DNA of 64,000 nucleotides from an uncultured Draconibacterium sp. (GTDB lineage Bacteria > Bacteroidota > Bacteroidia > Bacteroidales > Prolixibacteraceae): contig NZ_OY776411.1 in NCBI RefSeq assembly GCF_963675585.1, forward strand, positions 253,001-317,000. The letters run 5' to 3'. A program made the translations under genes and the position numbers. The notes beneath the pieces were generated by a model. The model was given only the letters and a program-made list of their open reading frames with translations. It was not told the origin of the DNA and ran no database searches. Shown piece after piece: positions 9,339 through 18,938 of the stretch. Numbering within the stretch: the stretch's first letter is position 1; every line of letters starts with the position of its first letter.

Positions 9339-9346
9339 TATCTTTG
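9339..9346 (+). promoter_or_regulatory. Bacteroidota -7 element for argH
   Basis: TATCTTTG followed by C matches TAnnTTTGC. It lies 87 bp before the argH ATG. The stretch between them is rich in CTTCCG/TCTTCC simple sequence. No strong -33 element is seen. Confidence 0.45.
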
Positions 9347-9432
9347 CAACACTTAATAATCGAAGAGCTGCGACGGCATTCCGGAATCTTTCACTTCCGC
9401 ATTCTGTCTTCCGTCTTCCAACTTTTTTTAGC

Positions 9433-10770
9433 ATGAAACTCTGGGATAAAGGAACACCTGTTAACAAAGCAATAGAAGACTTTACAGTTGGTAAAGATCG
9501 CGAACTTGATATTTTCCTGGCAACACACGACATTTTAGGTTCGATGGCACATGTTACCATGCTCGAATCGGTTGGTTTATTGGAGAAAGCGGAATTACCC
9601 ATACTTTTGGAACAGCTGAAAAAACTTTACTCCGAAGCTGAAAAAGGAAATTTCACCATTGAAGAGGGCGTTGAAGATGTTCATTCGCAGGTTGAATTTT
9701 TACTCACACAAGAACTGGGAGATTTGGGCAAAAAAATCCACAGCGGACGTTCGCGAAACGACCAGGTACTGCTCGACCTCAAACTTTTTACCCGCGATGC
9801 AATTAAAGAAATTGTAGAAAGTACATCAGACTTAGTTGAAGTACTACTTGCACGTGCCGAAGAAACAAAAGATATTCTACTTCCCGGATACACCCACCTT
9901 CAGGTTGCCATGCCATCGTCGTTTGGCCTGTGGTTTAGTGCCTATGCCGAAAGCCTAACTGATGATTTGGAACTTTTGCTGTCAGCATTTAAAATCACGA
10001 ATCAAAACCCGCTTGGTTCTGCTGCCGGATACGGATCATCATTCCCGCTCAACCGTCAATTAACCACCGACTTGCTTGGCTTCAACAACATGAACTACAA
10101 TGTGGTTTACGCCCAAATGGGACGCGGAAAAGTTGAAAAAATAGTATCGTTTGCGCTGGCAAATATTGCGGCTACATTATCGAAACTGGCTTACGATGTA
10201 TGTTTGTTTATGAGCCAAAACTTTAACTTTGTAGCCTTGCCGGCAGAGTTCACAACCGGCTCGAGCATTATGCCACATAAAAAAAATCCCGATGTTTTTG
10301 AACTTACCCGGGCGCGTTGCAACAAACTACAGGGAGTTCCCGCTCAAATCGGATTGATAATCAACAATCTTCCCAGCGGTTATTTCCGCGATTTACAAAT
10401 GGTAAAAGAAGTTTTTCTTCCGGCATTTAAAGAGATGAACGACTGCCTGAACATTGTACAACTCGCCGTAAAAAACATGACCGTCAACAGCAACATCCTG
10501 GAAGATGACAAATACAACTACCTGTTTAGCGTTGAGGAGGTTAACAAGTTAGTACTGCAGGGAATTCCATTTCGTGAAGCATACAAACAAGTGGGTGCTC
10601 AAATTGAAAACGGCGGATTTGTTCCAGAGAAAAAAGTCAACCACGTACACGAAGGCAGCATTGGAAATTTATGCTTAAGCCAAATCACAGATAAAAAGAA
10701 CAAGGTTGTTTCTGAATTTCAATTTGAGAATATTGAAAAAGCGAAAAAGAAGCTGCTTTCACAGGGCTGA
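9433..10770 (+). CDS. argH: Argininosuccinate lyase
   Basis: This 445-residue enzyme splits argininosuccinate into arginine and fumarate, the last step of arginine synthesis. The fumarase/aspartase superfamily signature GSSIMPHKKNPD is present at about residues 277-288, with the S-G-R-S-R-N-D-Q segment near residue 105 and the T-H-L-Q segment near 155. The length is close to the usual 450-470. The start MKLWDKG agrees with Bacteroidota homologues. It stands alone, 263 bp before gltB. Both genes belong to nitrogen metabolism, but the promoter in front of gltB suggests separate transcription. Confidence 0.95.
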   Translation: MKLWDKGTPVNKAIEDFTVGKDRELDIFLATHDILGSMAHVTMLESVGLLEKAELPILLEQLKKLYSEAEKGNFTIEEGVEDVHSQVEFLLTQELGDLGKKIHSGRSRNDQVLLDLKLFTRDAIKEIVESTSDLVEVLLARAEETKDILLPGYTHLQVAMPSSFGLWFSAYAESLTDDLELLLSAFKITNQNPLGSAAGYGSSFPLNRQLTTDLLGFNNMNYNVVYAQMGRGKVEKIVSFALANIAATLSKLAYDVCLFMSQNFNFVALPAEFTTGSSIMPHKKNPDVFELTRARCNKLQGVPAQIGLIINNLPSGYFRDLQMVKEVFLPAFKEMNDCLNIVQLAVKNMTVNSNILEDDKYNYLFSVEEVNKLVLQGIPFREAYKQVGAQIENGGFVPEKKVNHVHEGSIGNLCLSQITDKKNKVVSEFQFENIEKAKKKLLSQG

Positions 10771-10893
10771 TAAGTTGCTGAAAATGTGACAAATCTCACG
10801 TTTTTAGTACTTCTCAATTTTATCATTACGCGTATTATAGTGAAAATCAAAGGTTAATTGTATGTTATTAAACACAATTTAAACCAGCCGCAA

Positions 10894-10924
10894 TTGTAAA
10901 TCTCCACTACTTTAGTTATTTTTG
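10894..10924 (+). promoter_or_regulatory. Promoter of gltB-gltD
   Basis: TTG at 10894-10896 and TATTTTTG at 10917-10924 are separated by 20 bp, fitting the Bacteroidota -33/-7 arrangement. The start of transcription would be near 10931, leaving a leader of about 100 nt before the ATG at 11034. Confidence 0.6.
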
Positions 10925-10934
10925 GTTTCATTCC

Positions 10935-11001
10935 GTAAGTAAAATAAAAGTTTTGCTTACATTTTTTGCAACACCTGGTTAAGACAGCGCCAATTGTTGC
11001 A
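10935..11001 (+). promoter_or_regulatory. Structured leader of gltB
   Basis: Two inverted repeats fall in the presumed untranslated leader. GTAAG-t-AAAA (10935-10944) pairs with TTTT-g-CTTAC (10951-10960). TGCAACA (10967-10973) pairs with TGTTGCA (10995-11001). They could be protein-binding sites or RNA stems. No known riboswitch class is recognised. Confidence 0.35.
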
Positions 11002-11033
11002 TTTTTTTGCGAAATTATAAAGAGAAAGGAAAT

Positions 11034-14000
11034 ATGATGCAGACAAAAAAACCTGTAGCACAGGGGTTGTACCGCTCAGAATTTGAACATGGGAGTTGTG
11101 GGATTGGCTTTGTAGCTAACCTAAAAGGCAGGAAAAAACACAGTGTGATATCCGACGCCTTATCGATGCTAGCTCGTATGGAACACCGTGGTGGTACCGG
11201 GTACGATATTAAAAGTGGTGACGGCGCAGGGATACTTTCACAAATTCCTCACGAACTTTTCATGGAAGAATGTCCAAAAGACGGCATTAAAATACCTCAG
11301 TTTGGGGAGTATGGCGTTGCCATGATATTTTTTCCAAAGGATAACGATAAACGTTCGGAGTGTAAAGACATAATTGGTAGAAATCTAAAGAAATTTGCCC
11401 TACCTTATTTAGGATATCGTAAAGTACCTGTTGACAACTCTGATCTGGGCCGCGATTCGTTGGCCACAGAACCATATGTACAGCAATTGTTCATTGGCAA
11501 ACCCGATGGGATGAGCCTGGAAGAATTTGACCGCAAACTATTTGTATTCAGAAAATATACCGAACGTCTGGCAAGAGAATCTGTTGCCGGATTGGGTCAT
11601 AACGGACTAAATATTATTTCGTGTTCGTACAAAACGATTATCTATAAAGGACAGTTAACAACCGATCAGGTTTCTTTGTATTTTAAAGATCTGACAAATC
11701 CGCTAGCTGTAAGTGCGATTGCATTAGTACACTCACGCTTTTCGACAAACACTTTCCCTTCGTGGAAACTGGCACAGCCTTTCCGCTTTATTGCTCACAA
11801 CGGTGAAATCAATACCAACAAGGGGAATATTAACTGGATGCGTGCCCGCGAAGTATTGCTACACTGTTCTGCTTTTACAAAGGAAGAACTGGAAATGATT
11901 TTCCCTATCTGCGATTTGAAAGATTCGGATAGTGCGAACCTGGATATGGCGATTGAAATGCTGATTCTGAGTGGACGCTCGTTACCTCATGTAATGATGA
12001 TGTTAATTCCAGAAGCCTGGCAAAACGATCCGGACATGGATCCGAAGAAAAAGGAATTTTACGAATTCTATTCGGCAATGATGGAGCCTTGGGATGGTCC
12101 TGCATCGGTATGTTTTACCGATGGTGTTCTTGTTGGAGCAACACTCGACCGTAACGGATTACGTCCTTCAAGATACTGTTTAACAGAAGACGACACATTA
12201 ATTATGGCATCGGAAACCGGTGCGATTGATGTTCCACACGATCAGGTTAAAATTCGTGGACGTCTGCAACCGGGAAAAATGTTTGTTGCCGATTTAGAGC
12301 AAGGACGTATTATTTCGGATGAAGAGATTAAAGGAGGCATTTGCTCAAGCCAACCTTATGGCGATTGGGTAAAAAACAATATGACCTACCTGGATGATCT
12401 GCCATCTATTCCTGATTTGGAATTAAAAGATCCGGATGAGAAAACAATTTTCAAAAGACAAAAAACATTTGGATTTACCCACGAAGACATTGAAGTTATT
12501 CTGAAACCCATGGCATCAAACGGAAGCGAAGCGCTAGGCTCAATGGGAGCCGACAATCCGCTTGCAGTACTTTCCGACCGTCCGGTGCATTTATCGCATT
12601 ACTTTAAACAATTATTTGCGCAGGTTACCAATCCGCCAATCGATCCAATCAGGGAACGAATTGTAATGGATTTGAGAACTTATGTGGGTGGTTTTAAAAA
12701 TATTCTTACTGAATCGCCGGAACATTGTCGCCGTATTGCGATTCCTCAGCCGGTACTTACCAACGAACAATTGGTTAAGTTGGCTTATGTGGATCATACA
12801 CATTTCCAGACCAAAAAAATCAGTATTGTTTTCCATGCCAATGGTAAGGAAGGTACTTTAGAAAATAAACTGGAACGTTTATGTCAGTATGTGGAAGATG
12901 CAATTGACGAAGCTTACTCAATCATTTTGTTGTCTGACTTTGCCATTAGCACCGACCATGCTCCAATTCCTTCATTATTAGCAGCATCTGCCGTTCACCA
13001 TCATTTAATTCGTGTTGGGAAACGTGGTAAAGCTGATATTATCATGGAAGCAGGAGATGTGCGCGAAGTGCATCATTTTGCAACCTTATTGGGATATGGA
13101 GTTTCAGCAGTAAATCCATACATGGCCATTGATACAATTAAACAATTGGTATCGGATGGCGCGTTAGGCAAAATAACCAAAGAGCAGGCAATTGCCAATT
13201 ACGTAAAAGCAATTGGAGGTGGCTTACTTAAGGTCTTCTCAAAAATGGGTATCTCAACGTTGGCCTCATACCAGGGAGCTCAGATTTTTGAAGCCGTTGG
13301 TATCAAACAAGAAGTGGTTGACAAATACTTTACCGGAACAGTTAGCCGTGTTGAAGGATTGAGTTTAGACGACATTGCCAAAGAAGCAATGATGAGACAT
13401 CGCCAGGGATTCCCAACCCGTCAGGGAGGAGCCAAAGTTCTGGAACCAGGAGGAGAATACCACTGGCGTAAAGATGGCGAACGTCACTTATTGAGTCCGA
13501 AAGCCATTCAGTTGATTCAGGAAGCTACCAGAGAAAATAATTTCGACAAATACAAAAAGTATTGCCATGTAGTTGACGATCAGGCTGAAGCAGCATTTAC
13601 CCTGCGTGGGTTAATGGATTTCAAAAACGATCGTCAATCAATTCCATTGGAAGAAGTTGAACCGGCAGAAAGCATTCTTACCCGTTTTGCAACCGGTGCA
13701 ATGTCGTTCGGTTCTATTTCGTGGGAAGCGCACACAACTCTTGCAATTGCCATGAACCGCATTGGTTCTAAATCTAATTCAGGAGAGGGAGGTGAAGATC
13801 CGGTTCGTTACACAAAACTGCCCAACGGCGACGACATGTGTTCTGCTACCAAACAAATTGCATCTGGTCGTTTTGGTGTAAACAGCTACTATCTGAGCAT
13901 GGCCAAAGAGCTTCAGATTAAAATGGCTCAGGGCGCAAAACCGGGAGAAGGTGGTCACCTGCCAGGACATAAAGTGAATGGTTGGATTGGAAGAACACGT

Positions 14001-15626
14001 AACTCCACTCCTGGAGTTGGACTTATTTCGCCACCACCACACCACGATATTTATTCAATTGAAGATTTAGCTCAATTAATATTCGACCTAAAAAACAGCA
14101 ACCGCGATGCACGTGTTAACGTGAAACTTGTTTCGGAAACAGGAGTTGGTACTGTTGCTGCAGGTGTTTGTAAAGCAAAAGCCGATGCTGTGTTGATTTC
14201 AGGATTTGACGGAGGAACTGGTGCTTCTCCACTATCTTCGATCAAACACGCCGGATTACCATGGGAACTTGGATTATCGGAAACACACCAAACACTGGTA
14301 CGTAACCGACTTCGTAACCGTATTGTGGTTCAGTCTGACGGTCAGATGAAAACATCGCGCGACCTTGCAATTGCAACATTACTTGGTGCCGAAGAGTGGG
14401 GAGTAGCAACAATGGCATTAATTGTTGAAGGCTGTATTATGATGCGTAAATGCCATAGTAATACCTGCCCTGTTGGTGTAGCTACACAAAACGAAAGACT
14501 TCGTGGTAAATTCAAAGGCAATCCTGATCATGTTGTAAATTACTTCACATTCCTGGTAAACGGACTTCGTGAAATTATGGCTGATCTTGGTTTCCGTTCA
14601 ATCGAAGAAATGGTTGGACAATCTCAATGTCTGAAGTTCAAAGAAGACATTGACCACTGGAAATACAAAGGACTTGATTTAAGCCCTATTTTATACAAAG
14701 AAACCACAGGTGAAGAAAACGGTCTGTTCTGCAGTCTGAAACAAAATCACCAAATGGAAGAAATTCTGGACTGGGAATTTGTAAAAACGGCTGAAAAGGC
14801 ACTTAAAAATGGCGAAAAAGTGGAGGCAGAATTTGAGATTAAGAACATCAACCGCAGTGTTGGAACTGTTCTGTCGCACGAAGTAACCAAAATATACAAA
14901 GGAGAAGGTCTACCTGACGGCACCATTCATTATAAAATGAAGGGTTCTGCCGGCCAATCGTTCGGAGCCTTTGTTTGCAAGGGTATTGAACTTGAAGTTG
15001 AAGGAGATGCCAACGACTACTTTGGTAAAGGATTATCGGGAGGTCATCTGGCGATTTACCCTGCTAAAAATGTACAGTTTATTCCGGAACAAAACATCAT
15101 TGTAGGTAACGTTTGTTTCTACGGTGCAACCGGAGGAAAAGCCTACATTCGCGGTGTTGCCGGCGAACGATTCTGTGTGCGTAACTCGGGTGCAGAAGTG
15201 GTTGTTGAAGGTATTGGCGACCATGGTTGTGAATACATGACCGGTGGAAAAACCGTTGTGCTTGGTAAAACCGGACGAAACTTTGGTGCTGGTATGTCGG
15301 GAGGTATTGCATACGTTCTCGATATAGATGGAACATTCCCCGGAAAATGTAACCTGGGAATGGTTGGACTTGAAAAGGTTGTTGACCAGAAAGAGCAAGA
15401 TGAATTGAAAGCGATGATTCAAAACCATTTGGATAAAACAGATTCTACGGTTGCGGAGTACATCCTTTCTGACTGGAAAGAGACAGTAGGCAAGTTTGTG
15501 AAAGTAATTCCAACGGATTACAAACGCATGCTGAACTATATTGAAGAAGCTCGCGACACGGGCAAATACGAGAAAGAGTCGGATATTATTGATGCAGCAT
15601 TTGACATGCATCTTGCAAACTTGTAA
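11034..15626 (+). CDS. gltB: Glutamate synthase (NADPH), large subunit
   Basis: This 1530-residue enzyme makes two glutamates from glutamine and 2-oxoglutarate. The N-terminal amidotransferase begins after a short propeptide, with the catalytic Cys22 in H-G-S-C-G-I-G-F. The central FMN domain contains the cluster motif CHSNTCP for the [3Fe-4S] centre, and the C-terminal GXGXG domain with repeated Gly motifs ends the protein. I start at the ATG at 11034, just after AGAGAAAGGA. The frame is open back to a TTG at 11007, which is an unlikely start. gltD follows after 18 bp and the two form an operon. Ammonium uptake genes lie in the same window. Confidence 0.96.
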   Translation: MMQTKKPVAQGLYRSEFEHGSCGIGFVANLKGRKKHSVISDALSMLARMEHRGGTGYDIKSGDGAGILSQIPHELFMEECPKDGIKIPQFGEYGVAMIFFPKDNDKRSECKDIIGRNLKKFALPYLGYRKVPVDNSDLGRDSLATEPYVQQLFIGKPDGMSLEEFDRKLFVFRKYTERLARESVAGLGHNGLNIISCSYKTIIYKGQLTTDQVSLYFKDLTNPLAVSAIALVHSRFSTNTFPSWKLAQPFRFIAHNGEINTNKGNINWMRAREVLLHCSAFTKEELEMIFPICDLKDSDSANLDMAIEMLILSGRSLPHVMMMLIPEAWQNDPDMDPKKKEFYEFYSAMMEPWDGPASVCFTDGVLVGATLDRNGLRPSRYCLTEDDTLIMASETGAIDVPHDQVKIRGRLQPGKMFVADLEQGRIISDEEIKGGICSSQPYGDWVKNNMTYLDDLPSIPDLELKDPDEKTIFKRQKTFGFTHEDIEVILKPMASNGSEALGSMGADNPLAVLSDRPVHLSHYFKQLFAQVTNPPIDPIRERIVMDLRTYVGGFKNILTESPEHCRRIAIPQPVLTNEQLVKLAYVDHTHFQTKKISIVFHANGKEGTLENKLERLCQYVEDAIDEAYSIILLSDFAISTDHAPIPSLLAASAVHHHLIRVGKRGKADIIMEAGDVREVHHFATLLGYGVSAVNPYMAIDTIKQLVSDGALGKITKEQAIANYVKAIGGGLLKVFSKMGISTLASYQGAQIFEAVGIKQEVVDKYFTGTVSRVEGLSLDDIAKEAMMRHRQGFPTRQGGAKVLEPGGEYHWRKDGERHLLSPKAIQLIQEATRENNFDKYKKYCHVVDDQAEAAFTLRGLMDFKNDRQSIPLEEVEPAESILTRFATGAMSFGSISWEAHTTLAIAMNRIGSKSNSGEGGEDPVRYTKLPNGDDMCSATKQIASGRFGVNSYYLSMAKELQIKMAQGAKPGEGGHLPGHKVNGWIGRTRNSTPGVGLISPPPHHDIYSIEDLAQLIFDLKNSNRDARVNVKLVSETGVGTVAAGVCKAKADAVLISGFDGGTGASPLSSIKHAGLPWELGLSETHQTLVRNRLRNRIVVQSDGQMKTSRDLAIATLLGAEEWGVATMALIVEGCIMMRKCHSNTCPVGVATQNERLRGKFKGNPDHVVNYFTFLVNGLREIMADLGFRSIEEMVGQSQCLKFKEDIDHWKYKGLDLSPILYKETTGEENGLFCSLKQNHQMEEILDWEFVKTAEKALKNGEKVEAEFEIKNINRSVGTVLSHEVTKIYKGEGLPDGTIHYKMKGSAGQSFGAFVCKGIELEVEGDANDYFGKGLSGGHLAIYPAKNVQFIPEQNIIVGNVCFYGATGGKAYIRGVAGERFCVRNSGAEVVVEGIGDHGCEYMTGGKTVVLGKTGRNFGAGMSGGIAYVLDIDGTFPGKCNLGMVGLEKVVDQKEQDELKAMIQNHLDKTDSTVAEYILSDWKETVGKFVKVIPTDYKRMLNYIEEARDTGKYEKESDIIDAAFDMHLANL

Positions 15627-15644
15627 TTCATTATAGAAGAAAAA

Positions 15645-17126
15645 ATGGGAAAGCCAACAGGATTTTTAGAATATAAAAGAGTTTCCAACCCGACACGTCC
15701 GGTTGAGGAACGACTTAAAGATTGGAATGAGGTTTACGTTTTACGCGACAAGGAAACCTGCGAAATTCAGGGAGCACGTTGTATGGATTGCGGCGTACCT
15801 TTCTGTCACCGTGGAGAATTGTTGCCAACCGGTGCTTCAGGATGCCCGGTTTACAACCTGATTCCGGAATGGAATGATCTTATTTACAAAGGACGCTGGA
15901 GAGAGGCACTGGATCGTTTACACCACACCAACAATTTTCCTGAATTTACAGGAAGAGTGTGCCCGGCACCTTGCGAAGCAGGTTGTGTATTGGGAATTAA
16001 CGAACCTTCAGTAACTATTCACGATAACGAGCGCACCATTATTGACAATGGTTTTAAGCAAGGATGGGTGGTGCCGGAACCTCCGGAAACCCGCACCGAC
16101 AAAACTGTTGCGGTAGTAGGATCGGGACCTGCAGGCCTGGCTTGTGCAGCTCAGCTGAACAAAGCCGGTCATACAGTAACTGTATTCGAACGCGACGATC
16201 GTATTGGCGGATTACTAATGTACGGTATTCCAAATATGAAACTGGATAAAGCCGTTGTTCAACGCCGTGTTGACTTATTAGCTGCCGAAGGAGTGATATT
16301 TAAAACAAATACAGAGGTAGGAAAAGACATCAGCAGTAAAAAACTGCACGATAGTTTTGATGCCGTTGTACTGGCAACCGGAGCAACCAAACCTCGCGAT
16401 CTGGCTGTTGAAGGACGCGAACTGGAAGGTGTACATTTTGCCATGGAGTTTTTGGCTGCAAATACAAAAAGTTTGTTAGACAGTAAACTGGAGGATGGCA
16501 AATACATATCGGCAAAAGGCAAAAACGTAATCGTAATTGGAGGTGGTGACACAGGTACCGACTGTGTGGGAACATCGTTGCGTCATGGATGCAAACACGT
16601 TACACAGCTCGAAATTATGCCACAACCACCAAAAGATCGTAATACCGATGCGAATCCTTGGCCAGAATGGCCCGGCAACCAAAAAGTTGATTACGGCCAG
16701 CACGAAGCGATTCGGGTACAAGGTAAAGATCCACGCAAATACTCGATAATGACAACCAAGTTTACCGGAGAAAATGGTAAACTAACAGGAATTCATACAG
16801 TTGAAGTGGAATGGGTAACCAACGAAAACGGTGGAAGAATGCCAAAAGCAGTTCCGGGTACGGAAAGATACTTCAAAGCAGATCTTGTATTGCTTGCCAT
16901 GGGATTTTTAGGACCGGAAGATAAAATTGCCGAAGAACTTGATCTGGAACGCGATCGTCGCTCTAATTACAAAGCCGAATCGCAGTACAAAACAAGTTTA
17001 AAGAAAGTTTTTGCGGCCGGAGACTCACGTCGCGGACAATCGTTGGTGGTTTGGGCCATAAACGAAGGACGTGCTGCGGCCCGCGAAGTTGACCTTTATT
17101 TAATGGGCGACACAGTTCTGCCTTAA
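15645..17126 (+). CDS. gltD: Glutamate synthase (NADPH), small subunit
   Basis: The 493-residue subunit supplies electrons from NADPH to the large subunit through FAD and [4Fe-4S] clusters. The N-terminal ferredoxin-like part shows [10 protein letters not shown] followed by G-C-P and then C-P-A-P-C-E-A-G-C. The FAD site is V-G-S-G-P-A-G-L-A near residue 153, and the NADPH site is I-G-G-G-D-T-G near 300. The C-terminus has [15 protein letters not shown]. The length is typical. It lies 18 bp after gltB and a terminator follows at 17366-17388. Confidence 0.96.
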   Translation: MGKPTGFLEYKRVSNPTRPVEERLKDWNEVYVLRDKETCEIQGARCMDCGVPFCHRGELLPTGASGCPVYNLIPEWNDLIYKGRWREALDRLHHTNNFPEFTGRVCPAPCEAGCVLGINEPSVTIHDNERTIIDNGFKQGWVVPEPPETRTDKTVAVVGSGPAGLACAAQLNKAGHTVTVFERDDRIGGLLMYGIPNMKLDKAVVQRRVDLLAAEGVIFKTNTEVGKDISSKKLHDSFDAVVLATGATKPRDLAVEGRELEGVHFAMEFLAANTKSLLDSKLEDGKYISAKGKNVIVIGGGDTGTDCVGTSLRHGCKHVTQLEIMPQPPKDRNTDANPWPEWPGNQKVDYGQHEAIRVQGKDPRKYSIMTTKFTGENGKLTGIHTVEVEWVTNENGGRMPKAVPGTERYFKADLVLLAMGFLGPEDKIAEELDLERDRRSNYKAESQYKTSLKKVFAAGDSRRGQSLVVWAINEGRAAAREVDLYLMGDTVLP

Positions 17127-17148
17127 TTAGTTAAATAAAAAGATTGAA

Positions 17149-17289
17149 GTGATTGAAGAGAGATTGAATGAGTTTGAATACATGATAGTCAGGCTCTTCA
17201 ATCTTATCAAAAGAAAATTTCAATCTGAAGAAGATACAGTGCAGTTTTTTCAGGAGGGCCGGCAATCGAAGGATATTATCCGGAACTAA
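17149..17289 (+). CDS. Possible small protein downstream of gltD
   Basis: A frame with GTG at 17149, or ATG at 17182, runs to TAA at 17287-17289 and would give 46 or 35 residues. The composition looks protein-like: charged and amphipathic, with an F-E-Y-M-I-V-R-L-F-N-L-I segment. There is no clear ribosome binding site and I do not recognise it. The gltBD terminator lies after it, so it would be co-transcribed. It may equally be a degenerate remnant. The rest of the 307-bp gap 17127-17433 holds only the terminator. Confidence 0.22.
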   Translation: MIEERLNEFEYMIVRLFNLIKRKFQSEEDTVQFFQEGRQSKDIIRN

Positions 17290-17365
17290 TCACTTTCCCT
17301 TGACCAGAACGTGATACGGCTGGCTCCTCCTTTTTTCGAAAACTTTATTTTTTAATTTAGATATT

Positions 17366-17395
17366 GGGTTTCCGGTTTTCGGAAGCCCTTTTTCT
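17366..17395 (+). terminator. Terminator of gltB-gltD
   Basis: GGGTTTCCG (17366-17374) pairs with CGGAAGCCC (17380-17388) with one G-T pair and a 5-base loop, followed by TTTTTCTTTT. Confidence 0.85.
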
Positions 17396-17433
17396 TTTGT
17401 AACAAAGGCAACGGATTTTTAAAATATCCTATT

Positions 17434-18735
17434 TTACTTCGCTTTTTCAAACTCTAAACTCGCCATTATAAATGGCCCCAACACTTTGCCTTCGGTGTTG
17501 TTATTTATTGTAACGTCACCTCCGCACAAGTAGTAATCGGCATCGCCTTTTCGTGTATCACTTAAACCTGCCGACTCACAACTTTGAATCAGTTTTATTT
17601 TCCCGTCCGCTTCTTCAACTACAAAATTGTTGATTAGACCTTTGTATGCCTTTGTGGCAACCGGCATATAAATTTTGCTGTCGAGAATACCTAAACGAAT
17701 GCCCTTTAAATAGGCATAAGTAAACATGGCAGAAGCCGATGACTCAAGATAATTGTTGATACCGCACGAACTCGTTTTACTGTTATCGTATTGAAGCAAC
17801 TGGTACCAACAACCTGATTTCTCATCCTGTCTGTCCTTTAAACCATCGGCCACCTTGTTTACATACTGTACCAAACGCGGTCTGGCCGGATGATCCTTGG
17901 GCATATTTTCCAAAACATCAACCAGCGCTCCAAAAAACCACCCCATGCCTCGTCCCCAAAACTCTTGCGAACGACCGGTTTTAGGATCGGCCCAAAAAGA
18001 AGAAGCCGCATTTAATGGCTCTGCCGACCAGGCATGATAATTTAGTTTCTTCTGAGCATCCCAGGTGTAAGCAAAAATGGTATCAAATTGCATTACAATA
18101 TCATCCCAGGCTTTGTTGTTTGCCTGCGTACCTTCTTCCATTCCAAAGTTCCCTTGCCATTCGGCGTACAAAGCCGGTCCCATATACAAACCATCCAACC
18201 ACATTTGGTTTACGTACTTCTTTTTGTGCCAGAATCCTCCGGCGCCGGGAAGTGGAGCTGCAATTCGGATTTGTTCGTTAATCAACTTATTCCTGCAAGT
18301 GGTAGCATTCTTTTTGTAGGTTTCAGCTTTTTCATTTTGTCCTTTGGCTTTTGCTCCCCGATAGAGTTCAAAAAATATCTTCCCTGCATTCAGGTCATCA
18401 ATGTCACTTTCGCCAAAGCGCATTTTAATGTTATCGGCGTAGTCTTCCACAGCACTATAATAAGATTTGCTCCATGGCTGGTCTTGATAATGTTCCCAGG
18501 TCATTATTATCGCTTTTGCCACCAATCCCGGAACATAATCCCATTCGATATTCCTTTCGCTTGTTTCTGTTTTAAAATGTGTGGTTGCTGTTTTATTTCT
18601 AAAATCTCCCATTCTAGAGTTGATTATCCAGCGAGAATAAAGTGTGTCGGGATTGAAATCGGCTGCATTAACAGAGTTTGCTGTAAACAGTACGATTGCA
18701 CAAAACACAAGAAGTTTTAGGCTGATTGTTTTCAT
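17434..18735 (-). CDS. Glycoside hydrolase family 105, unsaturated rhamnogalacturonyl hydrolase-like
   Basis: The 433-residue protein has an N-terminal signal peptide ending near V-N-A-A (about residue 25). The family core is seen in N-Q-M-W-L-D-G-L-Y-M-G-P (about residues 195-206), whose Asp is the catalytic residue in GH105 enzymes, and in E-F-W-G-R-G-M-G-W-F-F-G near 257. GH105 enzymes remove unsaturated uronic acids from the ends of oligosaccharides produced by polysaccharide lyases. No lyase or SusCD pair lies nearby, so this is not part of an obvious polysaccharide utilisation locus. The upstream region contains three palindromes. Confidence 0.85.
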   Translation of the reverse strand: MKTISLKLLVFCAIVLFTANSVNAADFNPDTLYSRWIINSRMGDFRNKTATTHFKTETSERNIEWDYVPGLVAKAIIMTWEHYQDQPWSKSYYSAVEDYADNIKMRFGESDIDDLNAGKIFFELYRGAKAKGQNEKAETYKKNATTCRNKLINEQIRIAAPLPGAGGFWHKKKYVNQMWLDGLYMGPALYAEWQGNFGMEEGTQANNKAWDDIVMQFDTIFAYTWDAQKKLNYHAWSAEPLNAASSFWADPKTGRSQEFWGRGMGWFFGALVDVLENMPKDHPARPRLVQYVNKVADGLKDRQDEKSGCWYQLLQYDNSKTSSCGINNYLESSASAMFTYAYLKGIRLGILDSKIYMPVATKAYKGLINNFVVEEADGKIKLIQSCESAGLSDTRKGDADYYLCGGDVTINNNTEGKVLGPFIMASLEFEKAK

Positions 18736-18761
18736 TTATACAGTTTGAATTTTTATTCGGT

Positions 18762-18857
18762 ACCTAAAAATAGGTCAAAAATGTAAGATTTAAAAACAGC
18801 TGTTTTTATCGATAGATCCGATCCGTATAATTATGTATTTATACGGATCGGATCTAT
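18762..18857. repeat. Three successive palindromes upstream of the GH105 gene
   Basis: The first is ACCTA (18762-18766) with TAGGT (18771-18775). The second is TAAAAACAGCTGTTTTTA (18791-18808), a perfect 18-bp palindrome. The third has perfect 18-bp arms, ATAGATCCGATCCGTATA (18812-18829) and its complement (18840-18857), with a 10-base loop. The region separates the GH105 start from the acyltransferase stop, both leftward. Terminator, operator or mobile-element relic are all possible. Confidence 0.6.
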
Positions 18858-18938
18858 TTTTGCGAAATTTAAAGTCCGGGTTTTCTTCCCGCACATTATT
18901 CCGCCTAAAATTGAAAATTCATTTTGGCAGTCAACCTT

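Noticed and set aside
11007-11033. Upstream TTG start of gltB
   Set aside because: A purine-rich ribosome binding site precedes the ATG at 11034, and the nine extra residues are not expected in the family.
15033-15611. 192-residue open frame on the minus strand inside gltB
   Set aside because: It is antisense to the well-conserved GXGXG domain of gltB and has no family match, so it is a shadow frame.
18088-18720. 210-residue open frame on the plus strand inside the GH105 gene
   Set aside because: It is antisense to a clear GH105 enzyme, and its composition is that of a shadow frame.
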